Assembly: GCA_013415595.1 (NCBI GenBank)
Contig: JAAEEW010000003.1
Location: forward strand, 1-10,564
Length of the DNA: 10,564 bases
Source of the DNA: Methanosarcinales archaeon
Lineage (GTDB): Archaea; Halobacteriota; Methanosarcinia; Methanotrichales; Methanotrichaceae
Reading direction: 5' to 3'
A program made the position numbers and the translations under genes. Of this stretch, positions 1 to 5,902 are shown one piece after another (positions within the stretch are counted from its first letter, which is position 1; every line of letters begins with the position of its first letter). The notes under the pieces were generated by a model. That model saw only the letters and a program-made list of their open reading frames with translations. It was not told the origin of the DNA and did no database searches.

Positions 1-693
1 CTTCAGGGCGGCGGTGTAGCTGGTGGGGTCGTGGTCGTCCAGCTCGTACACCCGCTGGTTGTAGTAGGCGTACATGTTGTAGAAGGTGGCACAGACCTGC
101 AGCACGTCCACGAAGGAGAAACCCCGGTGCATGATGGCCTCCCTGAACAGGGACTTCAAGAGCTCGATGCCGTGGGAGTAGCCCCGGGAGACGAAGGTGG
201 CGCCGGAGGACAGGACCAGCTCCAGGGGGTTGATGGGCAGCTCACCGGAGCCGGAGGGCGTGGACCGTCCCTGGAATCCCAGGGGCGAGGTGGGGGTGTA
301 CTGGCCGGTGGTCAGGCCGTAGACCCGGTTGTCGTGGACGATCAGGGTTATGTCCACGTTTCTCTTGGCGGCGAAGATCAGGTGGTCCAGCCCCTCGGCG
401 TAGCAGTCGCCGTCCCCGGCAAAGCCGATAACCGTCAGGTCCGGGTTGGCCAGCTTGATGCCGGTGGCCACCGGCAGCACCCGGCCGTGGATGGAGTAGA
501 AGCTGTTCACGTTCAGGTAGTCGGCAATCTTGGCGTGGCAGCCTATGCCCGAGACCACCACCACCTTCTCCAGGGGGATGCCGTCTTCCCTCAGGGAGAG
601 CAGCACCGGCCGGATGGCGTTCAGGATGGCGAAGTTGCCGCATCCCGGGCACCAGGTGTTCTTTGCAGGGGTGGCCAGAGACTTCTCGGTCAT
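1..693 (-). CDS. 2-oxoacid:ferredoxin oxidoreductase, beta subunit (TPP-binding), partial
   Basis: This subunit binds thiamine diphosphate and the proximal iron-sulfur cluster of a cytoplasmic 2-oxoacid:ferredoxin oxidoreductase, which interconverts a 2-oxoacid plus CoA with acyl-CoA, CO2 and reduced ferredoxin. Only the first 231 codons are inside the window; the frame is open at the left edge and the C terminus is missing. Residues 15-20 read CPGCGN, Cys52 lies in GIGCHAK and Cys201 in VLQVCATFY, giving the four cysteines expected for the [4Fe-4S] cluster. The TPP/Mg motif is GDGDC at 93-97, ending at Asn122 (VHDN). The ATG overlaps the TGA of the upstream alpha gene as ATGA, so the two are almost certainly translationally coupled. 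The beta type resembles the two-subunit enzymes (KorB-like), but substrate specificity (pyruvate, 2-oxoglutarate, branched-chain or aryl) cannot be read from the sequence. Family assignment is very secure. Confidence 0.95.
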   Translation of the reverse strand, partial: MTEKSLATPAKNTWCPGCGNFAILNAIRPVLLSLREDGIPLEKVVVVSGIGCHAKIADYLNVNSFYSIHGRVLPVATGIKLANPDLTVIGFAGDGDCYAEGLDHLIFAAKRNVDITLIVHDNRVYGLTTGQYTPTSPLGFQGRSTPSGSGELPINPLELVLSSGATFVSRGYSHGIELLKSLFREAIMHRGFSFVDVLQVCATFYNMYAYYNQRVYELDDHDPTSYTAALK

Positions 694-2393
694 GAGAGCA
701 CCTCCCGCAGGCGCATTTCAAGCTCGTTCACCGCAAACGGCCTCCCGTCGTACTTCAGAACCAGGTCCTGCACCTCCAGGTCCCGGCAGCGGAGCAGGCG
801 GGCCAGCTGGCCGGTGATGTTGTTCTCCACGGAGATCATGCGCTCCACGCCGTCCAGGGCGGCGGCCAGCTGCCGGTCGGGGAAGGGCCACAGGACCACC
901 GGAACGATGACTTTTTGCCCCAGGGCGGAGGCGGCCTCGATGCAGGGCCATTTGTTCGAGCCCCAGCAGAGAAGGGCGGTGGGAGAATCGGCATCTCCGT
1001 AGACCCTGACCGTCTGATATCCTGCCAGATCCTCTTGCAGATGCCCCTCCTTTCTCATCCTCTTCTCCTGCATGGCGGCAACCGTGGCCCCGTCCTCGGT
1101 GGTTATGCCCATCTGGTCGTGGGAGTAGCTGTCCACCTTGACCGCCGCCCCGGGAACCGGAGGCCACAGCAGAGGAGAGACGCCGCTCTCGGTGATCTGG
1201 TATCTGCGGTAGGGCTCGCCTCTTCCCTCCCAGGCCGCCGGCTGCCCCTCCTCTCCGGCCAGATGGTCTCCGGTCAGTTCCTCCCCGGCCAGTTCCTCCC
1301 CAACCAGGGAGGCCCGGGGGTCCATGCTGTAAGCCCCCTCGCTCAGGGTCTTGTCCAGGAGCACGAAGGACGGGATCTGGTACTTCCAGGAGAGGTGGAG
1401 GGCCAGGGCCGACCAGTCGTAGCACTCCAGGGGGTCGCCCGGAGCCACCACCAGCCGGGGGAACTCGCCCTGTCCGGCGTTGAGGATGAAGTGCAGGTCG
1501 GACTGGGCGGTGTAGGTGGGAACGCCGGTGCTGGGGCCGGTCCGCTGGGAGACGACGATGGTCACCGGCAGCTCGGCCTGTCCGGCCAGGCTCAGCCCCT
1601 CGGTCATCAGGCAAAATCCGCCGCCCGAGGTTCCCACTGCCGATCGCTCTCCGGCGTAGGAGAAGCCCAGGGCCATGAGCATCACCGCGATCTCATTCTC
1701 CGGGTGGACCACCTTGAGCTGGAAGTCCGGGGCCACGGACGCCAGGAAGTGCAGGATGCTGGATGACGGGGTCATGGGATAAGCCACGTAGGCCTTAAGT
1801 CCCCCCTTCAGCAGGCCCAGGCCCACGGCCTCGTTCCCGGTGATGATGGGGAGGGGCTCTCTTCCCAGATCGGGAACCCTGACCGCCTCCCGGGCGGCGT
1901 CGTAGCCCCGGCGGGCCACCTGGAGGTTCATCTCCACCATCCTGGGGATGCGGCTCTTCACCACCTTCTCCAGCACCTCCCAGGGGATGCCTGCAGCCCG
2001 GCAAAAGGCTCCCAGGATGCAGGTGTTGCGCATGATGGGCGGGGCATGTTCCTCCTTCATTATCCTGCCTACCGGTATTCCCATGCCCCCCTCCTCCTTG
2101 ACCTGGTTGGAGTCGAAGATCAGGATGCTCTCCTCCTTCATGCGGGCGCGGTGCAGGCTTACCGTTTCCTGGTTCAGGGCGATAATCACGTCCATGGAGT
2201 CCAGGTGGGCGCCGATCATCTCCCTGGCCGCCCTGACTATGGAGAAGTTGTGACCGCCCCGGATGAGGGAGGGATAATCGTAGTATTGATAAAGTCGATA
2301 GCCCAGCTGGTTCAGCATCTGGGCGATGAGCATTCCAGCTTCGTTAATGCCGTCTCCGGCCCTGCCGCCGATTAAAACAGAGAATGAGTCCAT
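690..2393 (-). CDS. 2-oxoacid:ferredoxin oxidoreductase, fused gamma-alpha subunit
   Basis: Fused gamma and alpha parts of a 2-oxoacid:ferredoxin oxidoreductase, 567 residues. Residues 1-170 form the gamma domain, with GGRAGDG at 9-15 and the YPSLIRGGHN signature at 40-49. The alpha (pyrimidine-binding) domain starts near 184 with GNEAVGLG; YPMTPSSS is at 205-212, the catalytic-type PENE at 231-234, GTSGGGF at 254-260 and QRTGPSTGVPT at 283-293. The C-terminal domain II follows a low-complexity linker at 360-390 and contains CWGSN (476-480) and VENNITGQLARLLR (522-535). I chose the ATG at 2393: an AGGAG lies 5 nt upstream. A GTG two codons earlier (2399) overlaps that AGGAG and is less likely. 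The gene comes first in the operon and overlaps the beta gene by 4 nt. No ferredoxin-like delta subunit is fused or seen nearby, although downstream genes lie outside the window. KorA-like architecture; the substrate is unknown. Confidence 0.95.
   Translation of the reverse strand: MDSFSVLIGGRAGDGINEAGMLIAQMLNQLGYRLYQYYDYPSLIRGGHNFSIVRAAREMIGAHLDSMDVIIALNQETVSLHRARMKEESILIFDSNQVKEEGGMGIPVGRIMKEEHAPPIMRNTCILGAFCRAAGIPWEVLEKVVKSRIPRMVEMNLQVARRGYDAAREAVRVPDLGREPLPIITGNEAVGLGLLKGGLKAYVAYPMTPSSSILHFLASVAPDFQLKVVHPENEIAVMLMALGFSYAGERSAVGTSGGGFCLMTEGLSLAGQAELPVTIVVSQRTGPSTGVPTYTAQSDLHFILNAGQGEFPRLVVAPGDPLECYDWSALALHLSWKYQIPSFVLLDKTLSEGAYSMDPRASLVGEELAGEELTGDHLAGEEGQPAAWEGRGEPYRRYQITESGVSPLLWPPVPGAAVKVDSYSHDQMGITTEDGATVAAMQEKRMRKEGHLQEDLAGYQTVRVYGDADSPTALLCWGSNKWPCIEAASALGQKVIVPVVLWPFPDRQLAAALDGVERMISVENNITGQLARLLRCRDLEVQDLVLKYDGRPFAVNELEMRLREVLS
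1245..1304 (-). repeat. 15-bp in-frame tandem repeat encoding a pentapeptide linker
   Basis: Four 15-bp units in the alpha-subunit gene encode VGEEL-AGEEL-TGDHL-AGEEG (residues 364-383). The two middle-outer units are nearly identical at DNA level and the third has diverged. They fall in the linker between the pyrimidine-binding domain and domain II, where length change should be tolerated. The pattern looks like local slippage expansion. Confidence 0.8.
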
Positions 2394-2511
2394 CCGCACT
2401 CCTCTAATTCTTAAATCTTCTAAATCAGGGAGTCCCTGGGGATGACTGTTACAGTCTGCATCTGAAAGGCAGCTCCTGGCCCCCCTGGACGATAAAATAT
2501 TAGACCGTCTT

Positions 2512-2521
2512 GATATTTAAG
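2512..2521 (-). promoter_or_regulatory. Candidate TATA box for the oxidoreductase operon
   Basis: On the minus strand this reads CTTAAATATC, preceded by an A/G-rich stretch that could serve as a BRE. Initiation about 25 nt downstream would leave a leader of roughly 95 nt before the ATG at 2393. A second AT-rich stretch at 2491-2503 is an alternative. The assignment rests on motif resemblance only. Confidence 0.35.
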
Positions 2522-2585
2522 AACTTCTGGCAGATGATACGGAAAAAGAATATCTGTGGCCGGAGAGTCCACAGGCCCCCTCCTT

Positions 2586-2625
2586 CTGGCGCCATCTGGC
2601 TCCATCTGCCTCCATATGGCTTCGT
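2586..2625. repeat. 10-bp degenerate tandem repeat after the TPR gene
   Basis: Four consecutive 10-bp units (starting 2586, 2596, 2606 and 2616) vary around CTGGCTCCAT, with the last unit the most diverged. They start 15 bp beyond the stop of the minus-strand TPR gene and lie upstream of the oxidoreductase operon. The array is non-coding as far as I can tell. Function is unknown; ten bases is about one helical turn. Confidence 0.65.
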
Positions 2626-2639
2626 CTAACCTTCCGCCT

Positions 2640-3740
2640 TCATCCCCGGTAACCCAGTTCGTCAGCCCTGGATAAAGCCTCCGCTGCCTCCTGCTCTCGT
2701 CCCAGGGACTGCAGGGCCTCTCCCATCCACCGGTATCTCCAGCCGTTGGCGGCCTCGGGGAAGGAGGATATGTCCTGCTGGAAGATCTCTATCGCTCTTT
2801 GGAAGGCTGCAGCGGCCTCCTCATCTCTCCCCAATCCCTGCAGGGCGTCGCCCCTGCACTTCCACAGCTTCGCCGCCTCCGGCACCAGGGCCATCTCCTC
2901 CTCCAGGGCCGGCAGGGCTTTCTCATAGGCGGCAATGGCCTCCTCCTCTCTTCCCAGGGCTTCCAGAGTCCGGGCCCGGTTGAGGTGGGTGGTCCCCATC
3001 ATGGTCGGGGGACCCTGGGCCAGGGCCTGGTCGTAGGCCTCCAGGGCCTCCTGGTATCTGGACAGCCTGTAGAGGGCCCATCCCCTGTTGCTCAGGGCAG
3101 AGGCGACCTGAAAGGGATTGCCAAAGCCCGTCTCCACGGCCATGTCGTAGGCCTGCAGTGACTGGTTGTACAGCCCCTGCTCCACCAGGATGTTCCCCTT
3201 GCTCCACCAGGCGCTGCTCGCCGATAGCCTGTCGGCTTCGTCTGCAAGCGGCAACTGTGCCACCGTGTCCAGGATCTCCACCGCCTCCCGGCTCCTTCCC
3301 AGGACCTGCAGGACTCCGGCCTTCTCCACCCTGGCTCTCTGGTCCTCGGGAGATAGCTCGATGGCCCGGTCGAAGGCCAGAAGGGATTCGTCGTAGCGCT
3401 CCAGATCTCGCAGGGCCAGGGCCTTGCCCCGCCAGGCCTCTGCATTCCCGGGATCCATGAGCAGGGATTGGTTGAAGGCCTCCAGGGCCTGCAGGGAGGA
3501 GCCCCTGGTCAGCAGCTCCTGGCCGCTCCTCTCCCGGTCCCCGGCGCTCTCGCCCGGGAGGCCGCCATTTGCCTCACCGGCAGTGCTGTTCTGAACGTAT
3601 CCCAGGGAATCTCCCAGGGTGTCTTCCAGGGAGTCTCCCGGGGAGTCGTCCAGGGCCTCTCCCGTGGCTGGCCCATAGACAAGGAATAAACAGAGAGCCA
3701 GATACTTCAGCATCGAGGCGGCATCCATCGTCCGAACCAC
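2640..3740 (-). CDS. Exported tetratricopeptide-repeat (TPR) protein
   Basis: A 366-residue protein predicted to be exported and to act as a protein-protein interaction scaffold; no enzymatic domain is visible. The N terminus has a hydrophobic Sec-type segment (LKYLALCLFLVYG, about residues 11-23). A low-complexity acidic stretch follows, with four-residue repeats (DSPG, DSLE, DTLG, DSLG). From about residue 72 to the end there are about seven or eight TPR units with the usual W/G/Y/A pattern, for example EALEAYDQAL and EEAIAAYEKAL. NQS sequons fit an extracellular location. The start is uncertain: GTG at 3740 has GGAGG 9 nt upstream, while ATG at 3728 has a weaker GGAGA 12 nt upstream, and either gives a signal peptide. 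It lies about 40 nt downstream of another TPR gene on the same strand, so the two are probably cotranscribed. Both end in LGYR plus one residue, suggesting related proteins. The specific role is unknown. Confidence 0.88.
   Translation of the reverse strand: MVRTMDAASMLKYLALCLFLVYGPATGEALDDSPGDSLEDTLGDSLGYVQNSTAGEANGGLPGESAGDRERSGQELLTRGSSLQALEAFNQSLLMDPGNAEAWRGKALALRDLERYDESLLAFDRAIELSPEDQRARVEKAGVLQVLGRSREAVEILDTVAQLPLADEADRLSASSAWWSKGNILVEQGLYNQSLQAYDMAVETGFGNPFQVASALSNRGWALYRLSRYQEALEAYDQALAQGPPTMMGTTHLNRARTLEALGREEEAIAAYEKALPALEEEMALVPEAAKLWKCRGDALQGLGRDEEAAAAFQRAIEIFQQDISSFPEAANGWRYRWMGEALQSLGREQEAAEALSRADELGYRG
3601..3660 (-). repeat. 12-bp in-frame tandem repeat in the TPR protein N terminus
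   Basis: Five 12-bp units (starts 3601, 3613, 3625, 3637, 3649) share a CCAGGG/CCGGGG core on the plus strand and translate on the minus strand to four-residue Asp/Ser/Gly-rich repeats just after the signal peptide. A decayed sixth unit may follow at 3661. The resulting spacer is acidic and probably disordered. Unit divergence is moderate. Confidence 0.8.
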
Positions 3741-3778
3741 TCTCCATTTCCTCCAATCCCATCACGGGGAAGGTTTTT

Positions 3779-4576
3779 TCAGTACCTGTACCCCAGGCTC
3801 CTGGCCGTGGCATAGGCCTCCTCCGCCCCGGTGCTGTTGCCCATGGACGTGAGCACATAGGCCTTGCCCAGCCACCCCAGATAGTCGTCCGGTCGCAGCT
3901 CGATCACCTTATCGTAGGAGGCCAGCGACTGATTGTAGTCCCCCTGCCGCATGAGAATGGAGCCCCTGGCGAACCAGGCGTCTGCGGTCCGGGGGCCGCC
4001 AAGATCGATCACCTTCTCATAGGCCGGGAGCGCCTGGTCGGATCTTCCCAGGTTGGCCAGGTTCTCGGCCTTGAACCACCAGGCAGTGGCGTTATCCGGA
4101 TGACTCTGCAGCTCCTGATCGTAGATCTCCACCGCCTTCTCGAAGGACAGGGCAGAGTCCTCAATCATCTCCAGGCCGGCCAGGGCCACACCCCGGGCTT
4201 GCCAGGCCAGGGCGTCCTGGGGATTCTTCTCCAGCTTTCTGTCGATTATGTTCAGGGCCGCCCTGCTGGCCTGCTGGCTCAGCATCTGATAGCTGAGCGA
4301 CTTGCTGATCCACAGGCTCTCGTTCTCAGGCTCTATCTCCAGGGCCCGGTCGTAGGCCTGCACCGCCTCCAGCAGGGAGTTGTTCATGACGTACCTATCA
4401 CCCATCTGGCTCCAGTATGCCGCCGTGTTCTCCTGGCCGGCGTCGTCCTGGGACGCGGCCGGGATGCAAAGGACGGCGGCGACCGTCAGGGCTGCTACAA
4501 GCATGGCCAGATGCCACGACCTCGCCGGCCGGCATCCGGCCGACGGCAGCCCCCATTCACTCTCTCCGGCAGTCAT
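3779..4576 (-). CDS. Exported tetratricopeptide-repeat (TPR) protein
   Basis: A 265-residue predicted exported TPR protein with no recognisable catalytic domain. A positively charged N terminus leads into a hydrophobic segment (about residues 25-43, AMLVAALTVAAVLCIP), with a likely cleavage near AAS-QDD. The cysteine in this segment does not sit in a proper lipobox. Six TPR units follow, including EAVQAYDRALEIEPE, SALSFEKAVEIY, QALPAYEKVIDL and QSLASYDKVIELRPDD, and the protein ends in SLGYRY. I chose ATG 4576, which has a purine-rich GGGG stretch 4 nt upstream. The frame stays open to 4705, but that extension translates the intergenic repeat array and is very unlikely to be protein. The gene is first in a probable two-gene TPR operon. 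It could assist surface-complex assembly, but that is only inferred from the fold. Confidence 0.85.
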   Translation of the reverse strand: MTAGESEWGLPSAGCRPARSWHLAMLVAALTVAAVLCIPAASQDDAGQENTAAYWSQMGDRYVMNNSLLEAVQAYDRALEIEPENESLWISKSLSYQMLSQQASRAALNIIDRKLEKNPQDALAWQARGVALAGLEMIEDSALSFEKAVEIYDQELQSHPDNATAWWFKAENLANLGRSDQALPAYEKVIDLGGPRTADAWFARGSILMRQGDYNQSLASYDKVIELRPDDYLGWLGKAYVLTSMGNSTGAEEAYATARSLGYRY

Positions 4577-4590
4577 TTTCCCCTTTCCCC

Positions 4591-4940
4591 TATTCAGCTC
4601 ACATATCGCCATCTTATCCCCACTCTCCATTCTTCTAAACGATTCCCTCTCTTTCCCCCGCTCTCCTATTCGCTCACACGTCCCTACCTGCACCCCACTC
4701 TCCAATCCCGCTCACACCTCTCTGGCTTTCCCCATCAGCCAATGGCACCTAAGAATCCTTCTTAAAACCCCACTCACCCATTCGCTCACATGAACCCCAT
4801 CTTCTCCCCAACTACCCCGCTTCCGCTCAACACCGCTCCACTTTCCCCCGCTCTCCTATTCGCTCACATGTCCCTACCTGCACCCCACTCTCCAGTCCGC
4901 TCACACCTCTCTGCCTGTCCCACTCTCCCATTCGCTCACA
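4591..4940. repeat. Degenerate array of GCTCACA motifs with ~37-bp periodicity
   Basis: The heptamer GCTCACA occurs at 4597, 4672, 4710, 4784, 4862, 4899 and 4934, with a near copy (GCTCAAC) at 4825. The steps are 75, 38, 74, 41, 37, 37 and 35 bp, i.e. one or two multiples of about 37. Flanking sequence is also partly shared, such as TCCTATTCGCTCACA and CCCCACTCTCCA. The plus strand is nearly G-free, so a leftward transcript toward the TPR genes would be G/A-rich. Spacings break the reading frame, so this is not coding. It is not a CRISPR array because the sequence between motifs is itself partly repeated and the repeats are imperfect. Confidence 0.75.
4651..4912. repeat. ~72-bp direct repeat pair, 190 bp apart
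   Basis: Positions 4651-4704 and 4841-4894 are identical except for one C/T difference, and similarity continues through CGCTCACACCTCTCT to about 4723 and 4912. The two copies lie within the ~37-bp array and probably result from a recent duplication of two of its units. The spacing of 190 bp is not a multiple of three. Confidence 0.9.
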
Positions 4941-5383
4941 CGCTCCGATCTCTTCCTGCTCTACAATCCACACGCGGCGTCGATGAATAGATGAATAGAT
5001 GCATAAAACGACCTTCACCGGCCCTCCTGGCCGGACCGCTCCCCGGAATGAGGTGCCAGGGCCTGCGTCGTCCCTGGAGAGTCCAGGGTAGCCAGAGCCA
5101 GGCAACAAAATAGAAATGAGATCCATGATAACGAATTTCGGGTTTTCAGGCGGGTACTCAAGCGTCCAACCGTCACCGCCATGGCTGAGCCAGATCCTTG
5201 ATTCATTTAATCACTTCCTCCATTTTCGAAATCCAAAAATGGACTGCGAAGGGCAGGTCTTATCAGACAGATCTCCTGGACTGTCTCCACATCCTAAAGC
5301 CGTAATTCTCCGGCGTTCAACCCGTTACGACATTCAACGAATATATAATTTGCGGAACAGGGCAGATCTCGACAGTTTGGGCA

Positions 5384-5391
5384 TATTTTAA
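5384..5391 (+). promoter_or_regulatory. Candidate TATA element before a structured RNA
   Basis: The plus strand reads TATTTTAA in the most AT-rich stretch of the region. A start about 25 nt downstream (near 5412) would lie just ahead of the hairpin at 5417-5460. Another TATA-like sequence, ATATATAA, lies at 5341-5348 and could serve either strand. Motif evidence only. Confidence 0.25.
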
Positions 5392-5416
5392 CAAAATTTA
5401 AAATGTATGGCGGTGG

Positions 5417-5465
5417 CAGGCTCTCCATCAGACCGGGCCCCGACTCCGGTCTGAGCCCTGGTTTT
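5417..5465 (+). ncRNA. Hairpin with T-tract: small RNA or terminator candidate
   Basis: A stem of nine pairs, TCAGACCGG (5428-5436) with CCGGTCTGA (5446-5454), closes a 9-nt loop. An outer helix can form between CAGG/CT at 5417-5422 and AGCCCTG at 5454-5460, and GTTTT follows at 5461-5465. This resembles an intrinsic-terminator shape or a short structured transcript starting near 5410. On the minus strand the same hairpin is followed by a T-rich stretch (5384-5404), so it could also end a leftward transcript. No RNA family is recognised. Confidence 0.35.
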
Positions 5466-5630
5466 CCATGAATCGGTGATCATCCTCCCTTAGTGGGTGG
5501 GCAGGTGCATAGAGGGGAGACGTCCCGACTATCGGGCATCGCACTCCTGGAAACAATTGATAAATATTTTCGTAGTTGGCCGTTTTTCTCTCTCCTCAAC
5601 GAATCATCCTCACCTGTTGATCGCACGCTC

Positions 5631-5760
5631 ATCTCCCGTCTTCCTCCCCACCGCATCTCCCGTCATCCTCACTCTCCTCATCGCAAGTTCCTCACACTCC
5701 TCATCGACCGTCTTCTTCCCCACCTCAATGCCCGTCTCTCTCGTCTCCCATCTGCGCGTC
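5631..5760. repeat. ~24-bp degenerate pyrimidine-rich tandem repeat
   Basis: Units beginning ATC or ATG start at about 5631, 5655, 5680, 5703, 5728 and 5750, steps of 22-25 bp. ATCTCCCGTC is exact at 5631 and 5655; CTCCTCATCG is exact at 5674 and 5697; CGTCTTCCTCCCCACC at 5637 recurs with one change at 5709. The plus strand is mostly C and T. The array lies upstream of the EF-Tu-like gene and does not keep a constant frame. Confidence 0.65.
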
Positions 5761-5872
5761 TTTGTCGTCCAGCTATAGGAGTCGCCCCTCTGGCCATCCA
5801 TTCTCTCCGGGGAAATCGAAGGTCCATCTTGCGGATTTTCCGAATTCGGGAGCTTCCCATCACCGCAAAGCC

Positions 5873-5880
5873 TTATTATC
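5873..5880 (+). promoter_or_regulatory. Candidate TATA box for a leaderless EF-Tu-like transcript
   Basis: TTATTATC is centred about 27 nt before the ATG at 5903, preceded by CGCAAAG, which resembles a BRE. That spacing would place transcription start at or just before the start codon, in keeping with the lack of a clear ribosome binding site there (only CAAGG immediately upstream). Confidence 0.35.
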
Positions 5881-5902
5881 CCGGAGATCATCCGGCAAGG
5901 TC

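Larger units (their letters stand above)
4577..5902. other. 1.3-kb intergenic region without a convincing gene
   Basis: Several frames are open here but none shows a recognisable family, a good ribosome binding site or a plausible composition. The region divides into: a pyrimidine-rich (plus strand) repeat array at about 4580-4960; an 8-bp AT-rich tandem repeat (GATGAATA-like) at 4982-5005; a GC-rich hairpin at 5018-5034 (CCGGCC/GGCCGG); a lower-GC stretch at about 5100-5410 with stem-loops at 5219-5243 and 5265-5286; a strong hairpin at 5428-5454; and a second pyrimidine-rich repeat array at about 5600-5760. It separates the leftward TPR operon from the rightward EF-Tu-like gene, so it must hold two divergent promoters. 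Confidence 0.75.

Noticed and set aside
2420..2605. 61-codon minus-strand frame between the TPR and oxidoreductase genes
   Set aside because: Its first codons fall in a 10-bp tandem repeat, it has no recognisable domain, and it overlaps the probable promoter of the oxidoreductase operon.
4577..4705. N-terminal extension of the second TPR protein back to ATG 4703-4705
   Set aside because: It would place 43 charged, repeat-derived residues before a normal signal peptide; a similar peptide appears from the other repeat copy in a different frame.
3569..4765. Long plus-strand open frame across both TPR genes and the array (398 codons)
   Set aside because: It is antisense to two clear TPR genes, shows no family resemblance and ends in repeat-derived sequence; GC-rich coding DNA commonly leaves such frames open.
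4591..4940. CRISPR array, suggested by regular repeats about 37 bp apart
   Set aside because: The conserved core is only 7-15 bp, repeats are imperfect, intervening sequence is itself repeated, and no cas genes are present.
5015..5206. 63-codon minus-strand frame with a signal-like hydrophobic stretch
   Set aside because: There is no clear ribosome binding site or domain after the hydrophobic part, and a competing frame covers the same bases; a gene relic is possible but unproven.
5762..5902. Upstream TTG start extending the EF-Tu-like protein by 47 residues
   Set aside because: The extension translates the end of a pyrimidine-rich repeat, has no ribosome binding site, and homology begins at ATG 5903.
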